Of a stretch of DNA of 10,839 nucleotides, positions 1-6,893 are shown piece by piece (the first letter of the stretch is position 1; each line of letters starts with the position of its first letter). The position numbers and the translations under genes are program-made. Source of the DNA: an uncultured Bacilli bacterium (lineage in GTDB: Bacteria > Bacillota_I > Bacilli_A > RF39 > UBA660); contig CANQMC010000038.1 of NCBI GenBank assembly GCA_947624855.1, positions 1 through 10,839 of the forward strand, read 5' to 3'. The notes under the pieces were generated by a model. The model was given only the letters and a program-made list of their open reading frames with translations, was not told the DNA's origin and ran no database searches.

Positions 1-14
1 TTTATTGTAAACAA

Positions 15-35
15 AAACGAGATTTTTTCCCGTTT
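15..35 (-). other. Short hairpin upstream of uvrA, possible minus-strand terminator
   Basis: Positions 15-22 and 28-35 form an 8-bp stem with a 5-nt loop. On the minus strand all eight positions pair, one as G-U; on the plus strand that position is an A-C mismatch, so the structure is better on the minus strand. The bases that would follow on the minus strand give only a short U run that overlaps the stem. No minus-strand gene ends here within the window, so its role is unclear. Confidence 0.25.
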
Positions 36-118
36 ATGTTTAAAAATTTTTGAGACATTTTCATAAACTATTGACAGCTTTTCCTAAATTCATTTTTTCG
101 TAAACAATTAATTTTTTA

Positions 119-147
119 TTGACTAACATACGTTCGCATGCTATAAT
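119..147 (+). promoter_or_regulatory. uvrA promoter (sigma-A type, extended -10)
   Basis: The -35 TTGACT (119-124) and perfect -10 TATAAT (142-147) are separated by 17 bp. The TGC just before the -10 makes it an extended -10. The predicted transcript start is near 154, giving a leader of about 57 nt before the uvrA ATG. A LexA-type operator fills the spacer. This is one of the strongest promoters in the window by consensus match. Confidence 0.87.
123..136. promoter_or_regulatory. LexA (DinR) SOS box in the uvrA promoter
   Basis: The 14-mer CTAACATACGTTCG matches the Gram-positive LexA/DinR consensus CGAACATATGTTCG as CGAAC-N4-GTTCG with one mismatch (T for G at 124). That T is also the last base of the -35 hexamer. 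The box lies between -35 and -10, so a bound repressor would block RNA polymerase directly. uvrA is a classical SOS gene in Bacillus, which supports the call. LexA itself is not in this window. Confidence 0.8.
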
Positions 148-210
148 AAACTTGTTTTTTGTGATAAATTTTTTTAAATTTTCCAAAATAAATATAAAGG
201 AGTAATACAT

Positions 211-3024
211 ATGGACAAAATTATCGTAAGAGGGGCCCGTGAAAACAATCTTAAAAATATAAATATTGAACTACCCAAAAATAAATTAATTGTTATGACT
301 GGAGTTTCGGGAAGTGGCAAATCATCTTTAGCTTTTGATACTATTTTTGCTGAAGGCCAAAGAAGATATATTGAATCATTAAGCGCTTATGCTAGACAAT
401 TTATTGGTATTAATGAAAAACCTGATGTTGATTCAATTGAAGGTTTAAGTCCTAGTATATCAATAGATCAAAAAACAACAAATAAAAATCCTCGAAGTAC
501 CGTAGGAACTATTACCGAAATTTATGATTATCTAAGACTTTTATATTCTCGAATTGGTATACCATACTGTCCAACCCACAATGTTCCTATAACTCGCCAA
601 TCTATAGAAGAAATGACTAATAAAGTTTTAGAACTTCCTGAAAATGCCAAAATTGAAATAATGGCACCAGTCGTTCATGGTGAAAAAGGAACTCATAAAG
701 ATTTATTTGATGATTTACGAAAAAATGGTTTTTCAAGAGTTCGAGTAAATGGCAAAATGTATACTTTAGATGAAGAAATTAAACTTGAAAAAAATATTAA
801 AGATAATATTGAAGTTGTTATTGACCGAATTGTCCTAAATCCCGATGAACGAGGCAGAATATTTGAAGCTATTGAAACAAGTACAAAACTTGCTCAAGGT
901 AAAGTTTTAATCAATGTTATTGGTAGTGAAGAAATATTAATGAGTGAAAACTATGCCTGTCCTTTTTGTAATTTTTCCCTACCAGAATTAGAACCTCGTT
1001 TATTCTCATTTAATGCTCCTTATGGAGCATGCCCTGAATGTAAAGGTTTAGGAACTAAATTAAAAATTGGTGAAGCTTTACTTATACCTGATCCTGAAAA
1101 AAGCATCCTAGAGGGTGGTATTAAAACTATCAATAATGAATATAACATTGAAACTGTTGAATTAAATGCTTTATGTGATCATTATCACATTGATATATCT
1201 AAACCTATTAAAGATTTAAATCGTAAAGAACTTGATTTAATATTATATGGTTCTAAAGATAAAATCGATTATAAATATGTATCTAAAAATGGTAATACTC
1301 GCTATATATCTGATTATTACGAAGGAATAATTAATACCTTAGAAAGAAGACATTTAGAAACAACTTCATCTTGGCGTAGAGAATGGCTTGAAACTTTTAT
1401 GGTTGAATCTCCTTGTCCAATCTGCCATGGTGCTCGGTTAAATAATAATGTATTAGCGGTTAAAATAAATAAAAAAAATATATATGAAATTACTAATTTT
1501 AGTATTTTAGAACTACGAGATTTTATTGCTAAATTAAAATTAAATAAAGAAGAAATTGAAATAAGTCAATTAATAATTAAAGAAATCTTAAATAGATTAG
1601 ACTTTTTAATAAATGTTGGTTTAAGTTATTTAACTTTATCAAGAAGTGCAGCCACTTTATCTGGAGGTGAAGCCCAACGTATTCGTTTAGCCACTCAAAT
1701 TGGTTCTAAATTATCTGGAGTTTTATATGTATTAGATGAACCTAGTATTGGCCTTCATCAAAAAGATAATGAAAAGCTAATTAAAGCCTTACAAGAAATG
1801 CGTGATTTAGGTAATACTTTAATTGTAGTAGAACATGATATTGATACTATGTTAGCAAGTGACTTTTTAGTAGATATTGGCCCTGGAGCAGGAGAATATG
1901 GAGGAGAAGTTATCGCTGCGGGTACTCCTAAAGAAGTAATGGCTAATCCAAATTCTTTAACTGGTCGCTATTTAAGTGGCCAAGAAAAAATTGAAATACC
2001 TAAAAAAAGACGAAAAGGAAATGGCAAATCTTTAAAAATAATTAAAGCTCATGAAAATAATTTAAAAAATATCAATGTCGAAATACCTCTTAATAAATTT
2101 GTGTGTGTAACAGGTGTTTCTGGAAGTGGTAAATCAACTTTAATAAATGAAATTTTATATAAAACTCTAGCCGTTCATATTAATCGTTCTAAACATATTC
2201 CTGGAGCTTGTAAAGAAATTAAAAATATTGATCTTATAGATAAAGTAGTTCATATAACACAAGATGCTATCGGAAGAACACCAAGAAGTAATCCTGCTAC
2301 ATATGTCGGAGTTTTTGATGATATTCGTGATGTTTTTACTAATACCAAAGAAGCCAAAATGCATGGTTATGATAAAGGTCGTTTCTCATTTAATGTTAAA
2401 GGAGGAAGATGTGAAGCATGTTTTGGTGATGGTGTAAAAAAAATCGAAATGCACTTTTTACCAGATGTTTATGTCCCATGTGATGTATGCGGTGGTAAAA
2501 GATATAATAAAGAAACATTAGCAATTAAATTTAAAGATAAAAATATTTCTGATATCTTAGATATGCGAGTAAGTGAAGCTTTAAAATTTTTTGAAAACAT
2601 TCCTAAAGTATATAATAAACTAAAAATCATGGATGAAGTAGGTTTATCTTATATCAAATTAGGTCAACCTGCCCCTACTTTATCAGGAGGCGAAGCTGGT
2701 CGAGTTAAATTAGCAAAAGAATTACAAAAAAAACCAACTGGTAAAAGTATATTCATATTAGATGAACCTACAACTGGTTTACATAGTGAAGACATCAAAA
2801 AATTATTAACTATTTTAAATAGAATAGTCGATAATGGTGATACAGTTGTAGTTATTGAACATAACTTAGATGTTATTAAAGTAGCTGATTATCTAATTGA
2901 TTTAGGACCTGAAGGTGGTAATCTTGGAGGAGAAGTTATCGCAACTGGTACACCTGAACAAGTAGCTAAAAATCCTAATTCTTATACTGGAATTTTCTTA
3001 AATAAAATTTTAAAAAATAAATAA
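211..3024 (+). CDS. uvrA: Excinuclease ABC subunit A (UvrA)
   Basis: UvrA is the ATP-dependent damage-recognition subunit of nucleotide excision repair; it loads UvrB onto DNA lesions in the cytoplasm. The 937 residues match the usual family length (about 940). Two ABC ATPase halves are visible: Walker A GVSGSGKSS at 31-39 and GVSGSGKST at 635-643, signature LSGGEAQR at 483-490, and Walker B LDEP at 508-511 and 850-853. Zinc modules are present: C250/C253-C274/C277, C734/C737-C757/C760, and the CPTH plus CPICHG pair of the third module. The second signature reads SGGEAGR, with Gly830 where most UvrA proteins have Gln. The ATG has an AAAGGAG ribosome site at 196-202, 8 nt upstream. Expression is probably SOS-controlled through the LexA box at 123-136. 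No uvrB is adjacent downstream, unlike the uvrBA operon of Bacillus; upstream is outside the window. Confidence 0.98.
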   Translation: MDKIIVRGARENNLKNINIELPKNKLIVMTGVSGSGKSSLAFDTIFAEGQRRYIESLSAYARQFIGINEKPDVDSIEGLSPSISIDQKTTNKNPRSTVGTITEIYDYLRLLYSRIGIPYCPTHNVPITRQSIEEMTNKVLELPENAKIEIMAPVVHGEKGTHKDLFDDLRKNGFSRVRVNGKMYTLDEEIKLEKNIKDNIEVVIDRIVLNPDERGRIFEAIETSTKLAQGKVLINVIGSEEILMSENYACPFCNFSLPELEPRLFSFNAPYGACPECKGLGTKLKIGEALLIPDPEKSILEGGIKTINNEYNIETVELNALCDHYHIDISKPIKDLNRKELDLILYGSKDKIDYKYVSKNGNTRYISDYYEGIINTLERRHLETTSSWRREWLETFMVESPCPICHGARLNNNVLAVKINKKNIYEITNFSILELRDFIAKLKLNKEEIEISQLIIKEILNRLDFLINVGLSYLTLSRSAATLSGGEAQRIRLATQIGSKLSGVLYVLDEPSIGLHQKDNEKLIKALQEMRDLGNTLIVVEHDIDTMLASDFLVDIGPGAGEYGGEVIAAGTPKEVMANPNSLTGRYLSGQEKIEIPKKRRKGNGKSLKIIKAHENNLKNINVEIPLNKFVCVTGVSGSGKSTLINEILYKTLAVHINRSKHIPGACKEIKNIDLIDKVVHITQDAIGRTPRSNPATYVGVFDDIRDVFTNTKEAKMHGYDKGRFSFNVKGGRCEACFGDGVKKIEMHFLPDVYVPCDVCGGKRYNKETLAIKFKDKNISDILDMRVSEALKFFENIPKVYNKLKIMDEVGLSYIKLGQPAPTLSGGEAGRVKLAKELQKKPTGKSIFILDEPTTGLHSEDIKKLLTILNRIVDNGDTVVVIEHNLDVIKVADYLIDLGPEGGNLGGEVIATGTPEQVAKNPNSYTGIFLNKILKNK

Positions 3025-3053
3025 TTGATTAATTCCCAACCTTTTAGTATAAT
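3025..3053 (+). promoter_or_regulatory. Promoter of the small membrane protein gene
   Basis: TTGATT (3025-3030) and a perfect TATAAT (3048-3053) are spaced by exactly 17 bp, beginning immediately after the uvrA stop. The predicted start near 3060 leaves only about 12 nt of leader, almost wholly occupied by the ribosome site AAGGAGG (3061-3067). I see no terminator after uvrA, so read-through from uvrA could also reach this gene. Confidence 0.75.
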
Positions 3054-3071
3054 TAAAATAAAGGAGGGTTT

Positions 3072-3341
3072 ATGAAAAAAGAAGAATATTTAGATGATAT
3101 AAAAGCATTTAATAACACACCATTTGGAAAAAGAGTTAAATTATGTTCTTTACTACCATTTGTAATTTCTATTATTCTAGCTATTTTTTCAATCATTTTA
3201 ATAGTAATAGAAGATACAGTATCTTTAAAAACTGTTATATGTATAATTGGCTTTTTTATCATGGTAGCTACTTATAACATAATTATAATGCTTAATAATT
3301 TAATATTTCAAAATTATCTAAATAATAAAACAAAAAAATAA
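3072..3341 (+). CDS. Small two-helix membrane protein, unknown function
   Basis: I do not recognise the family. The 89-residue protein has a charged N-terminus (MKKEEYLDDIKAF), a hydrophobic helix at about 24-47, a second at about 52-74, and a Lys/Asn-rich tail. The short EDTVS turn between the helices makes a helical hairpin likely, with both ends probably cytoplasmic given the Lys/Arg on both sides. It has a strong ribosome site (AAGGAGG at 3061-3067), its own 17-bp-spaced promoter and an intrinsic terminator overlapping its stop codon, all of which argue for a real, monocistronic gene. An antisense frame across the same region lacks such signals. Confidence 0.8.
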   Translation: MKKEEYLDDIKAFNNTPFGKRVKLCSLLPFVISIILAIFSIILIVIEDTVSLKTVICIIGFFIMVATYNIIIMLNNLIFQNYLNNKTKK

Positions 3342-3371
3342 TGTTGAGGATTTTCCCAACATTTTTATTTT
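3340..3371 (+). terminator. Rho-independent terminator after the small membrane protein
   Basis: The stem AATGTTG (3340-3346) pairs with CAACATT (3357-3363). It is extended by a short GGA/TCC helix after one bulged A, then followed by TTTTTATTTT. It begins inside the TAA stop codon (3339-3341). It should separate this gene from the downstream pilin-tdk-rnr-smpB operon. Confidence 0.85.
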
Positions 3372-3385
3372 AACAAATCTTTCTC

Positions 3386-3414
3386 TTTAATTATTTAAGT
3401 ATTTATAGTATAAT
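3386..3414 (+). promoter_or_regulatory. Promoter of the pilin-tdk-rnr-smpB operon
   Basis: A perfect -10 TATAAT lies at 3409-3414. The best -35 at 17-bp spacing is TTTAAT (3386-3391), which matches the consensus at only 3 of 6 positions. The predicted transcript start is about 3421, which coincides with a GTG codon and lies 9 nt before the preferred ATG at 3430. The transcript would therefore be leaderless or nearly so. The 15 nt around the -10 are identical to those of the promoter at 3045-3059. Confidence 0.65.
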
Positions 3415-3429
3415 TAAAATGTGATACAT

Positions 3430-3771
3430 ATGAATAAATTAGGATTTACATTAATTGAATTACTAGCAACCATCGCCATCATGGGTTTAGTAGCAACCAT
3501 TGCTAGTTTTAATATTTTAAAATTATTTGATGACAAAGAAAATAAAGCAACTAAAACTGAAGAAAACATCATAAAAGAAGCTGCTTGTGTTTACATTGAA
3601 TTAGATAAAAATGCTGCCTTAAAAGAAAAATGTTTAACTTATGGTTGTGAGATATCTACCGATTCATTAATAGAATCAGGTTTATTAAAAGAAGAAGATA
3701 TTAATAATAATATAGTTATTAACATTTATCAAAAAAATAATGAAAAAATATGTACAATAAAGGAGGATTAA
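3430..3771 (+). CDS. Type IV pilin-like/pseudopilin protein (prepilin N-methylation motif)
   Basis: The 113-residue protein opens with a textbook class III prepilin signal: MNKLG followed by FTLIELLATIAIMGLVATIA. Family knowledge predicts prepilin peptidase cleavage after Gly5, N-methylation of Phe6, and Glu at +5 of the mature chain (E10). The hydrophobic helix covers about 6-28. The globular remainder is short, with four cysteines (53, 68, 73, 108) that could form disulfides outside the cell. The C-terminal part is not diagnostic; ComGC- or GspG-like is possible. The ATG at 3430 is preferred because it gives the standard short leader; an in-frame GTG at 3421 would add three residues (MIH). 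Neither has a Shine-Dalgarno sequence. Its stop abuts the tdk ATG, so it leads the tdk-rnr-smpB operon. No pilus assembly ATPase, platform protein or prepilin peptidase is nearby. Confidence 0.9.
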   Translation: MNKLGFTLIELLATIAIMGLVATIASFNILKLFDDKENKATKTEENIIKEAACVYIELDKNAALKEKCLTYGCEISTDSLIESGLLKEEDINNNIVINIYQKNNEKICTIKED

Positions 3772-4359
3772 ATGGCTAAATTATACTTTAGATATGGAGC
3801 AATGAATTGTGGTAAATCAACCGCGATCATTCAAGTAGCCTTCAATTATGAAGAAAAAAATCAAAAAGTTTTATTAATAAAACCTAAAGTAGACACTAAA
3901 GGAAATGATAATATAGTAAACCGCAGTGGTCTTAAAAGAAAAGTAGATATATTATTATCATCAAATGATTTAGTAAGTAAAAAAAATATTAATAATATAT
4001 CAGCAATATTAGTAGATGAAGCTCAATTTTTAACTAAAGAACAAGTTGATGATTTATATAAAATAACTAAAACTAAAAATATTCCTGTTTTATGTTATGG
4101 TTTAAGATGTGATTTTAAAATGGAAGTATTCCCTGGAGCAGCTAGATTGCTTGCCATTTCTGATACTTTAGAGGAATTAAAAACCATTTGTCAATGTGGC
4201 AAAAAAGCCACTCAAAATTTAAGACTTGTAAATAATATTCCAACTTTTAGTGGTGATCAAATAGCCATTGATGGTAAAAATAAAATAACATATGAAAGTG
4301 TATGTGGTGCTTGTTATTTAAAAATTCGTCATAAATATGAAAAAGAGGTGCAAAAATGA
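3772..4359 (+). CDS. tdk: Thymidine kinase (type II)
   Basis: This cytosolic enzyme phosphorylates thymidine to dTMP with ATP, in the pyrimidine salvage pathway. The 195 residues match the family. The P-loop is GAMNCGKST (9-17), resembling the E. coli-type YSAMNAGKST. The Walker B/catalytic segment is VDEAQF (81-86), with E83 as likely catalytic base. The lasso region contains Y174, and the structural zinc site uses C140, C142, C178 and C181. The segment GLRCDFKMEVFPGAARLLAISD (about 110-131) is typical of the family. A strong ribosome site AAAGGAGG (3759-3766) sits inside the end of the pilin gene, and the pilin stop is directly followed by this ATG. The TGA stop overlaps the rnr start as ATGA, so translation is likely coupled in both directions. 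The gene's dedicated ribosome site suggests independent high translation. Confidence 0.96.
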   Translation: MAKLYFRYGAMNCGKSTAIIQVAFNYEEKNQKVLLIKPKVDTKGNDNIVNRSGLKRKVDILLSSNDLVSKKNINNISAILVDEAQFLTKEQVDDLYKITKTKNIPVLCYGLRCDFKMEVFPGAARLLAISDTLEELKTICQCGKKATQNLRLVNNIPTFSGDQIAIDGKNKITYESVCGACYLKIRHKYEKEVQK

Positions 4360-6470
4360 AAGAACAAATATTAAATACATTAAAAGATATTCATGAAGCT
4401 AAAACTTTAATTGAAATAAATGATTTATTAGGCCTTAAAACAGTTACAGAATATCAAGAATTAACTAATAACATAGAAGAATTAGTTACCGAAAATTTAG
4501 TATTTAAAACAAAAAAAGATAAATATATATTACTAGCTAACTGTCCAGGTTTAAAAATAGGTAAAATTGCTATCAACAAAAAAGGATTTGGCTTTTTAAC
4601 TTTAGAAAGAGAAGACGATATTTATATTAGTGAAGAAAACATAAATAATGCAATACATAATGATACAGTTTTAGTTGAAATCCTTAAAAAAGGTTTAAAA
4701 ACAGAAGGTAAAGTTTTAAAAGTAATAAAAAGAGATATGGAAAGTTTAGTAGGAGAAGTTATTACTTTAAATAATAAACTAGCTCTTAAACCTGATGATA
4801 AAAAAATAAATTTAAATATTTATTTAACAGAAGAAACATCTAAAAATTGTGTTGAAGGTCATAAAGTTTTAGTTCGTTTATCCAAAAATTTAGGTAATAA
4901 AACTTATCTAGCTGATATTTTAAAAATAATTGGTCATAAAGATGATGCAGGAATAGATATCTTAAGTATTGCTTATAAATATAGCATTAATAATGAATTT
5001 AACGATGATGTATTAAAAGAAGTTGATAAAATACCTAATGAAGTAAAAGAAAGTGAATTAGAAGGAAGAAAAGATTTAACTAATGAAATGATATTTACAA
5101 TTGATGGTGCTGATACCAAAGATATTGATGACGCTATAAGTTTAACTTATGAAGATGGTATCTACACTTTAGGTGTTCACATCGCAGATGTTAGTCATTA
5201 TGTTAAAGAAAATACAGCCTTAGGCGATGAAGCATATACCAGGGGAACATCATCATATTTAGCTGACACAGTAATTCCAATGCTTCCTCATAAATTATCT
5301 AATGGTATTTGTTCCTTAAATGAAAATGTTATTAGATTAACTATGAGTTGTACTATGGATATTGATAATACTGGTAATATTAAAAGTTATGATATATATC
5401 CTAGCTATATCAAATCTAATAAAAAAATGACTTATGATAATGTTAATAAAATATTAGAAGAAAATATTATTTCTGAAGGTTATGAACCTTATGCAAATAC
5501 TCTTAAAAAGATGCATGAACTTGCTAAAATACTTCGCAAGAAAAAAGTAGGTCGCGGTTATATTGAATTTGAAATACCAGAAGCCAAAGTTATTCAAGAT
5601 GAAACAGGTCGAGCAATTGATATTAAAAAAAGAACCCAAGGCGCTGGAGAAAATCTTATCGAAGACTTTATGATTGCAGCCAATGAAACAGTTGCTACTC
5701 ATATATCTAATATGGAGTTACCATTTATTTATCGTATCCATGCTTTACCAAATGCTGAAAAAATAGAAGAATTTTTAAATCTTGTAAAAGCTTTAGGTTA
5801 TAAAATAAAAACAAATATCAAAGAAATAACTCCTAAAACTATGCAAAAACTATTAGAAGAACTAAAAGATAAACCAGAATATTTTATTCTCTCTAGTCTT
5901 CTCTTACGTAGTATGAAAAAAGCTGAATATTCTAAAACTAACATTGGTCACTTTGGTTTAGCAAGTAAAGATTATACTCATTTTACATCGCCAATTCGCC
6001 GTTTTCCTGATTTAACAGTTCATCGTTTATTAAAAACTTATTTAATTGATAAAGACTTTAGTATGTCTACTATAAACTATTTAGAAAATAGTCTTGTAAC
6101 TATCGCCGAACATTCCAGTGAACGAGAAGTAGCTAGTATTAATGCCGAACGAGATGTAAATGATATGAAAATGGCTGAATATATGGAAAGTCATATTGGA
6201 GAAATTTATGATGGTATTATTAGTTCAGTAACCAATTTTGGTTTCTTTGTGGAACTTGATAACTTAATTGAAGGTTTAGTTCATATTAGTACTTTAAAAG
6301 GTGATTATTATAATTATGTTCCTGAATTACTATCATTAATTGGTAAAAGTACCAAAAAAACTTATCGTGTTGGTGATAAAATAACCATTAAAGTCGTAAA
6401 TGCCTCTAAAGAAAGTGCTTTAATTGATTTTGAAATTGTGAGTGATAAAAATGATCGAAATCAAGAATAA
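4356..6470 (+). CDS. rnr: Ribonuclease R (RNase II/RNB family)
   Basis: RNase R is a processive 3'-5' exoribonuclease that degrades structured RNA and, with tmRNA-SmpB, non-stop mRNAs. In order: an N-terminal winged-helix-like segment (about 1-60), a cold-shock/OB domain with KKGFGFL at 75-81, a second OB region to about 200, the RNB catalytic domain from about 238, and an S1 RNA-binding domain from about 615. The catalytic aspartates are visible in TIDGADTKDIDDA: D250, D256, D258 and D259 align with E. coli D272, D278, D280 and D281. The FTSPIRRFPDL motif of the family is at about 543-553. At 704 residues it is shorter than E. coli RNase R (813), mostly because the Lys-rich C-terminal tail is missing. 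The ribosome site GAGGTG (4345-4350) lies 5 nt before the ATG. The start overlaps the tdk stop and the end overlaps smpB by 20 nt. Confidence 0.97.
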   Translation: MKEQILNTLKDIHEAKTLIEINDLLGLKTVTEYQELTNNIEELVTENLVFKTKKDKYILLANCPGLKIGKIAINKKGFGFLTLEREDDIYISEENINNAIHNDTVLVEILKKGLKTEGKVLKVIKRDMESLVGEVITLNNKLALKPDDKKINLNIYLTEETSKNCVEGHKVLVRLSKNLGNKTYLADILKIIGHKDDAGIDILSIAYKYSINNEFNDDVLKEVDKIPNEVKESELEGRKDLTNEMIFTIDGADTKDIDDAISLTYEDGIYTLGVHIADVSHYVKENTALGDEAYTRGTSSYLADTVIPMLPHKLSNGICSLNENVIRLTMSCTMDIDNTGNIKSYDIYPSYIKSNKKMTYDNVNKILEENIISEGYEPYANTLKKMHELAKILRKKKVGRGYIEFEIPEAKVIQDETGRAIDIKKRTQGAGENLIEDFMIAANETVATHISNMELPFIYRIHALPNAEKIEEFLNLVKALGYKIKTNIKEITPKTMQKLLEELKDKPEYFILSSLLLRSMKKAEYSKTNIGHFGLASKDYTHFTSPIRRFPDLTVHRLLKTYLIDKDFSMSTINYLENSLVTIAEHSSEREVASINAERDVNDMKMAEYMESHIGEIYDGIISSVTNFGFFVELDNLIEGLVHISTLKGDYYNYVPELLSLIGKSTKKTYRVGDKITIKVVNASKESALIDFEIVSDKNDRNQE

Positions 6471-6882
6471 AAAAGCCTATTATGATTATTTTATAGAAGA
6501 TGAATTAGAGGCAGGTATATCCTTATCTGGTACTGAAATAAAATCGATACGTCATGGTTCAGTTGACTTAAAAGATGCTTTTGTAAATATTAAAAATAAT
6601 GAATGTTTTATCATTAATATGTATATAGCAAAATATGAAGAAGGAAACATCTTTAATCATGAAGAAAGAAGAACCAGAAAGTTATTATTACATAAAAAAG
6701 AAATATTAAAACTTAAAGAAAAAACTAAAATAGAAGGATTTACTCTTATTCCTTTAAAATTATATTTCAAAAAAAATAAAGTTAAAATTTTAATAGGAGT
6801 AGCAAAAGGTAAAAAACTTTATGACAAGAGAGCAACCTTAAAAGAAAAAGATTTAAAAAAAGAAACAAGATACTTCAACTAA
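6451..6882 (+). CDS. smpB: SsrA-binding protein SmpB
   Basis: SmpB binds the tRNA-like part of tmRNA and positions it in stalled ribosomes for trans-translation. The 143-residue protein shows the family landmarks: N-terminal NKKAYYDYF, LSGTEIKSIRHGSVDLKDAF, HEERRTRKLLLHKKEI, and the basic tail KGKKLYDKRATLKEKD that enters the mRNA channel. The ATG at 6451 is chosen because it gives the canonical N-terminus; a GTG at 6442 would add MIK. It starts inside the last 20 nt of rnr and has only a weak GTGAT-like ribosome site, so it is probably translated by coupling to rnr. rnr-smpB adjacency is widespread in Firmicutes. The last codons form the left arm of the terminator. The tmRNA gene is not in this window. 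Confidence 0.97.
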   Translation: MIEIKNKKAYYDYFIEDELEAGISLSGTEIKSIRHGSVDLKDAFVNIKNNECFIINMYIAKYEEGNIFNHEERRTRKLLLHKKEILKLKEKTKIEGFTLIPLKLYFKKNKVKILIGVAKGKKLYDKRATLKEKDLKKETRYFN

Positions 6883-6893
6883 TCTTGTTTTTA
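6863..6893. terminator. Bidirectional terminator between smpB and the DUF308-like gene
   Basis: AAACAAGAT (6863-6871) pairs perfectly with ATCTTGTTT (6882-6890) over 9 bp with a 10-nt loop. On the plus strand it is followed by TTTTTATTTATT. On the minus strand a C plus a seven-T run follows (complement of 6855-6861). It therefore can end both smpB and the convergent membrane-protein gene. The smpB stop codon touches the right arm, and the minus-strand stop codon (6891-6893) lies in the plus-strand T tail. Confidence 0.88.

Noticed and set aside
71..106. A perfect TTGACA (71-76) as a second uvrA promoter
   Set aside because: No acceptable -10 lies 16-18 bp downstream; the closest TA-rich element (101-106) is too far away.
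163..182. AAATTT-type hairpin in the uvrA leader as a regulatory element
   Set aside because: The stem is only six A-T pairs and is expected by chance in DNA of this composition; no riboswitch or attenuator structure is visible.
2167..2364. Minus-strand open frame of 65 codons inside uvrA
   Set aside because: It lies wholly within a conserved uvrA region, has no ribosome site or promoter, and its Ser/Asn/Ile-rich translation is what the antisense of AT-rich coding DNA gives.
3053..3262. Minus-strand open frame of 69 codons over the small membrane protein
   Set aside because: The plus-strand gene has promoter, ribosome site and terminator; this frame has none and its start end runs into a coding region.
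3421..3429. GTG at 3421 as the pilin start
   Set aside because: It would add MIH before an already canonical prepilin leader (MNKLG). The ATG at 3430 is preferred, though a leaderless GTG start cannot be excluded.
4357..4359. UGA as tryptophan (Mycoplasma code)
   Set aside because: Conserved Trp positions use TGG, and tdk ends at TGA at its normal family length; reading through would add only a few residues before TAA, so nothing supports recoding.
5454..5702. Minus-strand open frame of 82 codons inside rnr
   Set aside because: Antisense shadow of the conserved RNB domain with no initiation signals.
6442..6450. GTG at 6442 as the smpB start
   Set aside because: It adds MIK before the canonical SmpB N-terminus and has no ribosome site upstream.
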